Below are positions 1 through 10,763 of a stretch of 64,000 bases of DNA, piece after piece; the first letter of the stretch is position 1, and each line of letters opens with the position of its first letter. The translations under genes and the position numbers were made by a program. Below the pieces are notes generated by a model that worked only from the letters and a program-made list of their open reading frames with translations, did no database searches and was not told where the DNA came from. This DNA is from Rhizophagus irregularis (taxonomy: Eukaryota; Glomeromycota; Glomeromycetes; Glomerales; Glomeraceae). The DNA lies in contig NC_089458.1 in NCBI RefSeq assembly GCF_026210795.1, positions 62,001 through 126,000 of the forward strand, written 5' to 3'.

Positions 1-508
1 GTGATATTACGGTTAAAATATTACGTAAGTTTTCAATATCGTAAGATTTACGCAATATTACGGTCAAAATATTCTGCAAATTTACGAAACTGTAAACCTG
101 CGTAATATTACGGTTGAAATATTTCGAAAATTTATGAAACTGTAAACCTGCGTAATATTACGGTTGAAATATTTCGAAAATTTACGAAACTGTAAACCTG
201 CGTAATATTACGGTTAAAATATTTCGAAAATTTACGAAACTGTAAACCTGCGTAATATTACGGTTGAAATATTTCGAAAATTTACAAAACTGTAAACCTG
301 CGTAATATTACGGTTAAAATATTTCGAAAATTTACGAAACTGTAAACCTGCGTAATATTATGGTTGAAATATTTCGAAAATTTACGAAACTGTAAACCTG
401 CGTAATATTACGGTTAAAATATTTCGAAAATTTACGAAACTGTAAATCTGCGTAATATTACGGTTGAAATATTTCGAAAATTTACGAGATTGTAAACTGC
501 ATATGCAG
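1..508. repeat. 50-bp minisatellite
   Basis: About nine tandem copies of a 50-bp unit, with core CGTAATATTACGGTTGAAAT followed by ATTTCGAAAA, TTTACGAAAC and TGTAAACCTG. Copies differ at only a few positions (for example GTTGAAAT or GTTAAAAT), so the array is young or homogenised. The first copy and the last half-copy are more diverged. Each unit contains the palindrome GTAATATTAC. Related AT-rich words recur near 14220-14640. Confidence 0.95.
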
Positions 509-871
509 TAGAACGTATACAAGGGGCATGTGATACTATTGAATAATCAAAAATAATATAAACACCTTTTCTTTTATATAAACACCTTTTTTTTTAAGTT
601 TGGGAAAGCAAATTTATTTTTATTTACGAATTTTTTATTATTTACAATTTTTATGTTAAAAATTAAAGTAAATTCTAATTTTTATTATAACTTAATAAAA
701 AAAATACACATTTGATACTTGTTTGCTACTATTTTATAAAATAGTACCCAGGCTGTACGGCGTGGACGTCAGTATCGGTCACAGCCCAAAAAAAATGTGA
801 GTCTCCAGCCGATATTTGGTACGGACTGGGCCTAGCTACTCACTTAATAAATAATAAAAAAATAAAAATAA
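509..871. other. AT-rich stretch without a gene
   Basis: Holds homopolymer runs and a GC-richer patch (about 745-840), probably the 3' untranslated region of the adjacent minus-strand gene. No open frame or repeat that I can support. Confidence 0.5.
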
Positions 872-1496
872 TTATCTTCTTCTACGATACGTAGGTAAGT
901 TTCTCCTTGCCCTACGATCGTCACGCGTGACTAAAATTGATCAAATTTATCAAATTTAAAACATGAACGTAAATATTAATTATAAATTTTATTATAGTAT
1001 AATTACCCGGCCTCTCCCAAAATCTCGTTCTAAATTCGTGATAATATCTTGCGCCAGTACACATCCACAGCCGCCGCCTAGGGTTACCATTACGATAAAG
1101 GACATAGTTCTAAATATCAAAATCAGTTTGAATATTCGGTAAATACATTTAATTTATATGAATGTAATTGAATTTATTTACTTACATGGTAATCCCTGAT
1201 GAGGTTCCTCCACTTTTGGCTGCACTGTTGCCCGGAAACCCTCGTTCGAAATATTCTATTTATTCTGATTCAATTAAATGGATTGGTTAATTTGAATTTA
1301 AATTCTTTCTTAAAGAAATTATAGATATTAGTCATATGAACCTATTGGCAACAGAGTCCCAAAAATCTTGGCGGCTTCTACCATTAATATTGTGGTAGGC
1401 GCAGTTTCTGTCTCGGCGTATGTCAACAAGTTCATCCATCATAGCCCAGTTCCAATGGACGTTATAGTGGAAACGACGACGTGTGTGGCGAGGCAT
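872..1496 (-). CDS. Myb/SANT-like DNA-binding protein, 4 exons
   Basis: A complete small gene of 128 codons can be read through three GT-AG introns: exons 1342-1496, 1186-1255, 1007-1109 and 872-930 (stop at 872-874). Phases agree at every junction (155+70+103+59 nt = 129 codons with stop). The product has a Trp-spaced helical domain of Myb/SANT or MADF type: WNWAMMDELVDIRRD, then DFWDSVANR, then CSQKWRNLIRDYH, and ends in a basic tail (RRARRNLPTYRRRR). Likely a nuclear DNA-binding protein; similar small proteins accompany some Harbinger transposons, but I see no such element here. The start chosen is MPRHTRRR at 1496; an in-frame ATG at 1571 would add 25 residues. First donor is GTTCAT, slightly unusual. 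Function beyond DNA binding is unknown. Confidence 0.8.
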
Positions 1497-2008
1497 TATT
1501 AGATTAGATTTGATTTTTATAATTTGATTTTGGGATGAGTAAAAATTTGAAAGAAAGTCGTAAAATGTCACTTTAAATAAAATTTGAACAATACCTCTTT
1601 GGTTTGATTTTATTTCTCGTTTTAATTAAAATTTAATTTATTAGACTTTTCATCATTAAACATATTAATTAAATCTCATGCGGATATGGATTATCTAAAT
1701 ATAAATATCATGATTCTAAATATAAATATAAATCACTTAATTTATTTTAATTTTTTTTAAAAAAAGTTTGATTTCAATTAAAAATAATTAAAAATCTGTT
1801 ATTTAAATATAAATATCAATATATTATATTTAAAAATAAACCAATTTATTATTAGCACATTCTATTGAATTTTAAAAAAATCAATTTTTTTTTTTAAAAA
1901 AAATCATCAATATATCATATTTAAAAATAAAACAATTATATTCTGATTAAATATTTTGCGTACATTTCTTAAAAAAATCATAAAAAAAAATCTTGTACGT
2001 CGTACATG
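1497..2008. other. AT-rich intergenic DNA
   Basis: Very low-GC DNA made of A and T runs between the Myb-like gene and the left end of the Plavaka-type element. It would hold the promoter of the minus-strand gene. No other feature seen. Confidence 0.5.
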
Positions 2009-2215
2009 CAATTACTAAATATCATCCCCTTGTGATAAATAAAAAATTACGCAACACAAATTCAACACAAACTCAACACAAATTTAACAAATTTAACGAA
2101 ATTTGGCCAAAATTAACAAATTTTTACCAGAATTATCAACACAAATTGAACACAAATTGAACACAAATTTCAGTCACGATTTATTTATGTCACACCCGTG
2201 TTGTTAATAATTAAA
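2009..2215 (+). repeat. Left TIR of Plavaka-type element
   Basis: Inverted match to 13130-13322, including the words ATCATCCCCT, TTTGGCCAAAATTAAC, TTTTTACCAGAATTATC and TGTCACACCCGTGTTG. Confidence 0.88.
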
Positions 2216-2315
2216 TAAATAAATCTGCATTTTATTTATGATATAGGAAACGTGACCATAAATTCTTTAAGGATATAATTTTATTAAAATAAATCAAAAC
2301 TCCTATATCAAGTAA

Positions 2316-5300
2316 CTAAAAAATATATTTATTTACGAAATATTCATTTTGTTTATCAAATCGGGGTACTATGTGAACGACACCATGTATAGACTCTATA
2401 GCTACAAAGTTATATAATTCTATCAATTTTAAGTGAGGACATCCATATAAATATGGGTTCCTTTTAGATTTAAAATCGTACCATTGAATTAATGCGAGAT
2501 TTAGCGGTGGGTCTGTTAATACTTCTGCTAACAATAAGGCCTATAAATAATAAATATTTATTAATACTTTATAATAAATTATTACATAAATTGGAAAAAT
2601 ACCTGTCCATAACAAACACTGGTAAAAAAATGATTTATCTTACACATATCTTACACATATTGGGTACTCAAAATGTAGAAAATCATACACAAATAATACA
2701 CATATCATACACATATCGGGTACTAATATATATATCATACATATATCAGGTACCTAATAGGTATACTATATATATAAGTACCCGATATGTGTATGATATG
2801 TGTATTATTTGTGTATGATTTTCTACATTTTGAGTACCCGATATATGTAAGATATGTGTAGGATATGTGTAGGATAGACCATTTTTTTACCAGTGAAAGT
2901 CCTTTGTCTGATATATAATCATTTGATTCTTCAGAATCCATTGAAATAGCTATGTCGCTAAACCATACTTTATTATGATACCTGTTTGTGGCACGCATTA
3001 TGGCACCATTTTCCAGTGTTACCGATCCGTATATGTTTATTCAGGGTTTCACCAATAATTGTGAACCCATCAAGTAAATCTAGATATGAATCCAGACAAC
3101 TTATAAATCTAGCAAAACCGGTCTTCATTTTATTGTCTACGGAATCTTTTTTTTCATTAAAAAATGTATTTGCATCTTGTAAAGAGAAATCAAAGAGTCT
3201 TGCAGAAAATTTACAAGTGCGAGGTGTTTTTGCTGGATTCACTAAATGTTGAGACATTCCACAGGTCGAAGGGGCGCCATTGTCCAAAATTCAAAAATGC
3301 AAATTCCCCATTTTCCCTAAAATGTGGGAAATTGTGGAAAATGCTGCATTACGCTGAGCAATTTTTTGGAATAGCATTGTTACAACATTATCCGATTTAG
3401 CAAATCTTATGAAATTTTGGGAAAATGCTACATTATATTTCAAATGTAACATTTTTGTAACATTTCGTAACATTGTTATAACATTGTCATTAAAATCAAA
3501 TTTTGCTTTTTTTTTGTCAAATGTTCCAATTTTCTTGCAAATGGTGCATTTTTATGAAAATGCCACATTTTATCTCCAATGTGATATCATTGTAATAACA
3601 TTTCATAAAATTGTTATAACATTGTCAATTAAAATCAAATTTTGTCAAATATTTCGATTTCCTAGCAAATGGTGCATTTTTTTATGAAAATTCTATATTT
3701 TTTGTCAAATGTTGCATATTTTTAGCAAATTTTATGTTTTTTTGGTCAAATGTTTTACTTTCGTCAGAATGTTAAAATGTTACATTTTTTTTTTGAAAAT
3801 GCTCAATAATATGGCATTACACTAGAAAATGTAGCATTTCACCAAATTACACTAAAAAGCATCACAATTATCACATTTTTTGGAAAATTCCACATTACAT
3901 TAAATTATACTAAAAAATGTAGCACTATACTAAATTATGCGGCATTGCACTAAAAAATACCACAATTACACTAGACAAAATAGCATTACACTAAAAAGTA
4001 CCACAATTATCATATTTTTTAGAAAATTTCGTGTTATGTAACATTATGCTAGAAAATGCGGAATTGCACTAAAAAACGCGGAATTGCACTAAAAAATGCG
4101 GAATTGCACTAAAAAATGCGGAATTGCACTAAAAAACGCAGAATTGCACTAAAAACGCAGAATTGCACTAAAAAACGCAGAATTGCACTAAAAAACACAA
4201 AAAAAATACTACAATTACACAGGATAATGTAGCATTACACTTAATTACATTAAAATTGTTAGGATAATTTTTATTAAAATTACGGACATTATTAAATTTA
4301 TAATATTTATATTCTAACGCATTATTTAACATTAAATTCACATTGTTAATATTAACAATGTATCAACACGATGTGTTGTTTAATTTATACAAAACCTTAC
4401 TACTGAAGACTCCCTCTTTTTGTCACTATAAACAGGCGGAGGGAGCAGCAATGGCTCTCCCCCTATAGGTACTTTATGGCCTCTACCTGTTTACAGAGAG
4501 GGGCTTTTCGTAAAGTTATTAGATAGATATATATATATGTATATATATAAGTATATATATACATCTATCAAAAAAATTATAATAAAAAAAAAAAATTTTT
4601 TTCAGGGAAAATGCCCCTATTTATATAAAATTATATATCACGTGCGTCACGTGATATTACTTAATAATTACCGCAGCTTCAACTGCGGTATAACGAAAAA
4701 AAAATTAAGCTTTTTTTAGCAAAAAGCTTAATTTTTTTTCTCACGGCCTTTATTTCTCCTTTCTTTCGCCCTTTACCTTCCTTTTTCTCTCACCTTCCCC
4801 TTCCCTCTTTCTTTCACCTTCACCTTCACCTTCCCTCCCATTCTCCTTCGCCCTTTCCCCTTCTCTCTTTCTCTCCCCTTCCCCCTTTCCCTTCCTACTA
4901 TTATTAACAATAACCATATTAATTATGTAATCAGCGTCGGAATCTTCCAATGAAATGGGTAAGTTTCGAAGCGTTTCGCTTCAAAACTTTTAATAATTTT
5001 TTTTTTATTTTTTAGAAGCATTTCTAACGCTTCTTATACTTTCTTTTTTTTGGTCTTTCGGTATTCGTCTTCGGAAAGCCAGGAAATGGGTAAGTTTCAA
5101 AGCGTTTCGCTTCGAAACTTATTTTTTTTTTTAATTCCTTTTAGGAAACGTTTCTAACGCTTCCTTTTTTTTTGTGTAGGCTTCCGGTGTTTTGATTTCG
5201 GGAAACGAAGAACTGAAAGGTAGCTTTTCGTTTCGAAAACTAAAAAAAAAAATAAATAAAAATTTTTTTTTTTATAAGGAACGTTTTTAACGATCCTTTA

Positions 5301-8300
5301 TTTTTTTTTATAGGTCTTTCCGGCGTATTCAACTTGGAAAAATGAAATGGTAAGTTTCGAGGCATTCACCTCAAAACTTTTTCTAAATTCTTTTTTTTTA
5401 GGAAACATTACTGATGTTTCCTTTTTTTTTGTAGGATTTACGGTGTTTGAGTTTGGGAAATAAGGAAACTAAAGGGTAAGTTGCGAAACTCTTCGAACTC
5501 TTTTTTAAAAAATTAAATTTTTTTTTTATTTTTTTTAGGAAACGTTTCTAACGTTTCTTTTGTCTTTTTGTAGGAACGCCGGACGTTTGGATGAGTTCGA
5601 AACGAACCGGCGAGTTTCGCAACAGTGTCTTGCGAAACTTTATTTTTATTTTTTTATTAAATGAAACGTTAACTAACGTTTCTTTATTTTACTTTTTGTA
5701 GGTTCCGGACGTTAGGATGATGGAAACGACCGGTAAGTTTCGCAATGTTACATTGCGAAACTTAATTTTTTATTTTTTTTTATTATAAGAAACGACTAAC
5801 GTTTCTTTATTTTACTTTTTGTAGGTTCTGGACGTTAGGATGATGGAAACGAACCTGGTCAAGTTTCGCAATGTTACATTGCGAAACTTAATTTTTTATT
5901 TTTTTATTATAAGAAACGTTAACTAACGTTTCTTTATTTTACTTTTTGTAGGTTCCGGACGTTAGGATGATGGAAACGACCGGTAAGTTTCGCAATGTTA
6001 CATTGCGAAACTTAATTTTTTATTTTTTTTTTATTATAAGAAACATTAACTAATGTTTCTTTATTTTACTTTTTGTAGGTTCTGGACGTTAGGATGATGG
6101 AAACGACCGGTAAGTTTCGCAATGTTACATTGCGAAACTTAATTTTTTATTTTTTTTTATTGTAAGAAACGTTAACTAACGTTTCTTTTTTCTTTTGTAG
6201 GTTCCAGACGTTTGGATAATAGAAATCGAAATGAACCGGTGAGTTTCGCAATATTGCGAATCTTATTTTTTTAATTATTATTTTTTTTTTAAAGAAACGA
6301 TACTAACATACGTTTCTTTTACTTTTTGTAGGAACGCCAGACGTTTGATGATGGAGTTCGAAACGAACCGGTGAGTTTCACAACATTGTGTTGCGAAACT
6401 TAATAGTTAATTATTTTTTTTAAGAAACGTTAACTGACGTTTCTTTTCTTCCTTCTTGTAGGAATGCCGGATGAAATTACGACCTGGACTTTGGTGAAAG
6501 GTAATAAGGGAAAGGGAATTAGGGGAATTTTTCATTTTTTTTGTTTATCTAATTTATTAAATTTTTGTTTCTTTTTCATTTTACTTTAAGGGAAAGGATA
6601 AAACGAAAAGGAAAGGGTAAAACGTAAAGGAATGGATGAAACGAAAGGGGAAAAGGGTAAAACGAAAAGGAAAGAGTAAACACAAGGGGAAGAGGAAACG
6701 AAAATAAAAGGAAAAAATGAAAAGGGAAAAGGAAAAACGAAAGGGGAAGGTGAAAATGAACGGGGAAGGTGAAAACGAATGGGAAAAACGAAAGGGAACA
6801 GTGAAAACAAAAGGAACATTTCGAAGGTATACTTCGAAATGTTTGTTTTTTATTTTAATTTTTTTCAACGAAACGTATATTAATGTTTCGTTTTTTTTAT
6901 ATTTTTTAGGTTTGGCGGCTCATTGGACAAACCGGAATTCAATATTTCGAAGGTATACTTTGAAATATTTTTTTTATTTGATTTTTTTTAACGAAATGTA
7001 TATTAATATTTCGTTTTTTTATTTTTTAGGTTCAACGGTCTTTGAACGTATGGAATTTAACATTTCGAAGGTATATACTTCGAAATGTTTCTTTATTTTA
7101 ATTTTTTTCAACGAAACGTTTATTAACGCTTCATTTTTTTCTTTTTTTTTTAGGTTTACACTGGCTTCTACTTTGGCACTGGACATTTGATACATGAATG
7201 AATTAGAGGTGCAGATTATCCATAGATTATCGTTAAATAATAATAATTGTACATTTATTAATAAATAAAATTATAATAAATTATGTGAAATTATTAAAAC
7301 AGTGTTTTAAATTGTCGTAAGGTTACACTAAATTGTTTAAAATTATTACTAAATTTCACTCAATTGTCCAAAATTTCACTAAATTGTCTCTGAAAATGTT
7401 GCATTTATACCGTTTACACTCAATTGTCCAAAATTATCCTAAATTTCACTAAATTATCAAAAGTTTAGCTAACATTTACCGAAAAAATGCAAAATTCACC
7501 ACAATTTTCCACAATTTGTATTACGTTTGCACAACATTGCTGAAAAATTCACCTAAATTTTCAACAGTTTATATAACATTACTAAAAATACACTACAATT
7601 TACCACAATTTGCATTACGTTTGCATAAAATTACTAAAAATTTGACTAAATTCACCACAATTTGCATTACGTTTACATAAAATTACTAAAAATTTGACTA
7701 AATTCACTACAATTTGCATTACGTTTACATAAAATTACTAAAAATTTGCCTAAAATTTACACAATTTACAATACGTTTACATAAAATTACTAAAAATTTA
7801 ACTAAATTCACCACAATTTGCATTACGTTTACATAAAATTACTAAAAATTTGACTAAATTCACATTACGTTTACATAAAATTACTAAAAATTTGACTAAA
7901 TTCACTACAATTTACATAAAATTACTAAAAATTTACCTAAAATTTCCCACAATTAATGATAATTTACTGAAAAATTTCTCAACATTTGAATTAGGAATTC
8001 TGTAGGAATTCCGCCATTTTGACAAAATTTGCCAAATTGTAAGACCTCCATTATCCCAAAATTGTAACACAATTTACCCCAATTTACCGGGATAATTCTC
8101 AATTTGCCAGAAAAATTCCAGGCAAATTTTGCGACAATGACATCTGTTCGACCTGTGTTCTAATAGATATTGCTTGACGTTTTATCTATTAATTTAATTT
8201 CCATCTTAAGTTATATAATAAATATATACAATAAATAAATTTCCAAATACTTACAGTTCGTAAAAGCTGAGGTTTGACATCTTTTTTATTGCTAATTCGG

Positions 8301-10524
8301 TAGGGTATTTTAACGAAATATTTGTGGAGACTTTCGTAAGTTTCTGTGGTATAGCCATTTATTGCGCCATAAGATCGTATTGAGTCAATAATGTGATAAA
8401 CCCATGAATGCAATTTAGGCAACTTCAAATTGGAAGGAGAAACAAATTTAAAAGCCTTGACAAACATCCGCGCCCATCTATGTATTGCATCCTAAAATTT
8501 AAATGTTAATTTAATTTATTTAATTTAAATTTTCGATTTTACTAAAATTTTAATACATACATTAAATTTCTCCAAGTCACTTTCACTAAATTCTTCATAT
8601 CTACTTAAAATATACATTTCATTCCAATATTCGTACAATTTCACAAGATCATCATTATTTACAAAATTATCTACTTCGTTATTATTTTCATCATATAAAT
8701 TATTAATAACAAATATCATGACTTTCATCAAACTTTGATATTCATTAGCAGTTAATCTTGCAATTGACTGCAGTCCATTGGAAAAAATTTTAATGGCGGG
8801 AAAACGTGGAATTGCTGCTAGATGGCAATCTACTTCTTCAACTAATTTATTACCATTAACATGTTGCAATTTTAAGATATCGCACGTGAAGATAATTTGA
8901 TAACGAAATAAACCTAAATCTAAATGATGCATTCTGTCAGGAACAGTAGTCAAGTAGATATTTATATTCCTTGATAATATAAATATTTATAATTAATATA
9001 TATATATGTTATTATAATTATTTTTACTTTTGCATACTTACGGCAAATCCCAAAAAAAATTAGGTACAGATTCTATGCAAACAGATTTTTGTGTATCATT
9101 TTCAAAATATTTACGCATTTCATCATGAGTTCTTAGTATTACATCATTAACCGATAAGTTTATATTTGCAAGATTGTCCCTTTTAATTAAACAGGAGTGA
9201 CATGAAAGGCTTGAATTGGAGGATTTATAAATTAAACAAAAACTTGTGGCTTCTGGCCAATCTGCAATAATAGTTGAAACTCTAGGATAAAACCAGGTAT
9301 TTTCATTATTTATAAAAAGGTCTATACCATCTTTTAATAAAATAATTGGTTCTAGTAAATGACGTAAAGATTTATGAAAGGTATCACGAACCAGATCTTT
9401 ATTTGCAGCTTCTAAAATTGGTAAATATCCCAAAAGTTGCTTTGCATCCTGTTTATTACGACGCCATATTGGGATATTGCCTAATGAAATATATATTGGA
9501 TGCAATTGACTTTTTCCTAATGTATCTGTAGTTGTTGCATCAGAATATAAAATAATTGATAATAATTTGGAACCAGTAGGTAAGGATTCTTGCGTAGTTT
9601 TCCACCATTTTCCAGTGTTTTGTTCACTGTAAATACTTTCTCTATTATACTATAAAATAATATAAATAAATTAAAATAAATATTATTTAAATTATTGAAT
9701 TAACTAATATTTACTATTTACCTCATAGTTTTCGTAAGATAGCGCAAAATTTTGTGTTATGTCAGGAACAGTTAAGATATTTTTGATGCACTGTATTAAG
9801 TTTTGATAATAAAGAAAATAATCTTTATCCTTATGTTTTGTTATAAGAACTTTACTAAATTCTAAATTAGAAAACTGCATATTATTCATAAATGCTCGTC
9901 CCTGTTCAATATTTTTTGGTAATGGTGATTCTGTAAGATTTGAATGTTTATTAAAAAAACGTATTATTTCATTACCACCTTTATTGTTTATTTTATATTT
10001 CGTTACTAATAACATTAGATCTTTATAATCATCATTAGGAAATTCTGTGCAAGTTTTGGTATTGAGATTTTTGGGTTCTTCAAAAATTTTAGGCTCTTCA
10101 GATAAATCTAATATATTTTCAAAGTTACTATCTTCAAGGCTCATCTCTGATATTGCACTTCCAATACTGTCAAATGACATATTTTGTACATTATTATCAT
10201 CATCCACCTAAAATTATAAACCAAAATGAGTTAGTATAATTTGAGCTTTTTCTTTAAAAAGAATAATCTGGAATAACATAATTATTGAGCTTTTTCTTTA
10301 AAAAGAATAATCTGGAATAACATAATTACCTCAACTTTATCATTTTCATATTCACTACTTAGATTACTTCTTGTATTCATTTCACTGCTATATTTTTCAC
10401 TATCATTATTATCATCATCATCTTCTACTTCTACTTCTACATTTTTTAAGCATTTTTGGGCGTGTTGAGTATATGCAAAGCGTTGACTGAATATTCGCAT
10501 ACAAAGGGGGCATTTGAAACTCAT
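2316..10524 (-). CDS. Plavaka-type DDE transposase, multi-exon, split by two insertions
   Basis: Starts at 10524 with a C2H2 finger (CPLCMRIFSQRFAYTQHAQKC) followed by an acidic linker, the N-terminal layout of Plavaka (CACTA superfamily) transposases. Later exons carry three blocks that fit an RNase H-like D-D-E core: LYSDATTTDTLGKSQLHP (about 9505-9570), PDRMHHLDLGLFRYQ (about 8900-8945) and YTTETYESLHKYF (about 8310-8350). The C-terminal exons at 2316-3255 (LVNPAKTPRTCKFSARLFDF; LTDPPLNLALIQWYDFKSK; VPRFDKQNEYFVNKYIF) complete the family; stop at 2316-2318. Exons are joined by short GT-AG introns (for example about 8958-9037, 9654-9720 and 10208-10329). Apart from the MITE at 2617-2895 and the element at 3260-8157 the reading frame looks well kept, so this was recently functional. 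Cuts and joins the ends of its own element. Confidence 0.85.
2617..2895. mobile_element. 279-bp palindromic MITE, 3-bp TSD
   Basis: Perfectly matched ends CACTGGTAAAAAAATG and its complement, with most of the element a long imperfect palindrome built from ACACATATC and GGGTACTCAAAATGTAGAAA words. Flanked by AAA on both sides (2614-2616, 2896-2898). Removing it with one AAA makes the host transposase exon read through as GLCYGQ up to its donor, which supports both the ends and the 3-bp duplication. CAC start and 3-bp duplication fit the CACTA group; non-autonomous. Confidence 0.9.
4041..4200 (+). repeat. Subterminal ~20-bp tandem repeats
   Basis: Eight or so copies of GCGGAATTGCACTAAAAAAC or close variants. 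CACTA-group elements carry short subterminal motifs that bind their transposase, and this array is in the right place. A shorter version of the array lies inverted at 59817-59905. Confidence 0.8.
4380..4745 (+). promoter_or_regulatory. Shared leader/promoter-like module of micro-exon element A
   Basis: Contains a block conserved (inverted) at 59258-59640: the 5' region with AAGACTCCCTCTTTTTGTCA, a TA-rich TATATATA stretch at 4528-4560, a CACGTGCGTCACGTG double E-box-like site near 4638, TAATTACCGCAGC, and the hairpin below. The same order (CACGTG or GTAATATTAC, then TTACC, a small GC hairpin, then the AAGCTT hairpin) recurs in reverse at 26463-26545. This is most simply the promoter and transcript leader of the array downstream. 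No transcript data; inference from conservation. Confidence 0.55.
4696..4739 (+). other. Conserved AAGCTT hairpin in leader
   Basis: Inverted repeat AATTAAGCTTTTTTTAGC / AAAAAGCTTAATTTTTTT. Same hairpin in two other elements (26464-26500 and 59255-59293 on the opposite strand), always between the promoter-like block and the pyrimidine tract. The TTTTTTTAG within it resembles a splice acceptor. Confidence 0.8.
4745..4905 (+). repeat. Pyrimidine-rich leader tract
   Basis: Nearly pure C/T on the sense strand (CTTTCTTTCGCCC, CCTTCCCCTTCCC words). Equivalent tracts, pyrimidine-rich in the sense direction, follow the hairpin in the elements at 26290-26455 and 59035-59250, and lie just downstream of an analogous hairpin at 43165-43285. 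The opposite-strand open frame here is low-complexity and not a gene. Confidence 0.8.
4959..7190 (+). other. Micro-exon array 1 with double-hairpin introns
   Basis: About fifteen intron-like units in one orientation. A typical intron opens GTAAGTTTCGCAATG, pairs at once with CATTGCGAAACTT, then has GAAACGTTAACTAACGTTTC (a hairpin holding CTAAC) and ends CTTTTTGTAG. Exons are ~31-43 nt, such as GTTCCGGACGTTAGGATGAT followed by GGAAACGACCG (31 nt). Three last units (6830-7153) have donors in the loop of ATTTCGAAG/GTATACTTCGAAAT. The final exon from 7154 is followed by AATAAA-like words near 7260. Many 31-nt exons do not keep one reading frame in series, so a single long protein is unlikely; a spliced non-coding RNA, exon skipping or decay are all possible. 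Splicing itself is inferred from the signals. Confidence 0.75.
6480..6830 (+). repeat. Purine tract inside array 1
   Basis: Runs of GGGAAAGG and AAAACGAAAAGG on the sense strand interrupt the micro-exon array before its last units. Purine or pyrimidine tandem tracts sit at comparable places in arrays 3 (42440-42950) and 4 (52100-52555). The open frames here are by-products of the simple sequence. Confidence 0.75.
7320..8100 (+). repeat. Right subterminal repeats of element A
   Basis: Degenerate tandem copies (~45-60 bp) of TTACATAAAATTACTAAAAA, TTTGACTAAATTCAC and ACAATTTGCATTACG. Position next to the right TIR fits transposase-binding subterminal repeats. No gene. Confidence 0.75.
10209..10329 (-). 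repeat. Tandem duplication in a transposase intron
   Basis: A ~47-bp segment (GAGCTTTTTCTTTAAAAAGA then ATAATCTGGAATAACATAAT) is repeated directly back to back within the first intron of the transposase gene. Both copies retain the GTAATTATG-type donor context on minus. Confidence 0.7.
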
Positions 10525-10763
10525 GTTACTAAATTAACGCGTCAAATTTGATGAAAAGTATCAATTCGCTATTTAATTTATATGAGATTATGTGTGCTAA
10601 TAAAATTATATTGCAAATTCATTGTAAAAATTTAATGAATTAATTGAATGGATTACAATTGATTGAGTTATTTGAATAGACACGACTACGCAAATTTACG
10701 CATTAATAAATAGAACTGGCTGTAAGAATCTGGTGGCTAATATCGCGGAATCATTCGCAATTT

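Larger units (their letters stand above)
3260..8157 (+). mobile_element. CACTA-like element A carrying micro-exon array 1
   Basis: Ends are CACAGGTCGAA and its complement, followed by an imperfect match over ~35 bp (CATTGTC, AAAATT). TTC lies on both sides (3257-3259, 8158-8160), a 3-bp duplication as in CACTA elements. It sits in the transposase gene, between YLLE and SQHLVN coding blocks. Layout from left: subterminal AT-rich repeats (3300-4250), a leader region (4380-4745), a pyrimidine tract (4745-4905), the micro-exon array (4959-7190), and right subterminal repeats (7320-8100). No transposase is visible inside, so it is non-autonomous. A 540-bp MITE at 29534 shares its ends. Left arm 3354-4745 recurs inverted at 59000-60724. 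Confidence 0.88.

Noticed and set aside
2492-2998. Tyr/Ile-rich open frames
   Set aside because: They read across the palindromic MITE at 2617-2895.
4696-4739. Rho-independent terminator (strong hairpin followed by T run)
   Set aside because: The genome is eukaryotic by its introns and families, and the hairpin lies upstream of the array in three elements, not at a 3' end.
6581-6868. Opposing open frames in the purine tract
   Set aside because: Low-complexity sequence, no start context, inside array 1.
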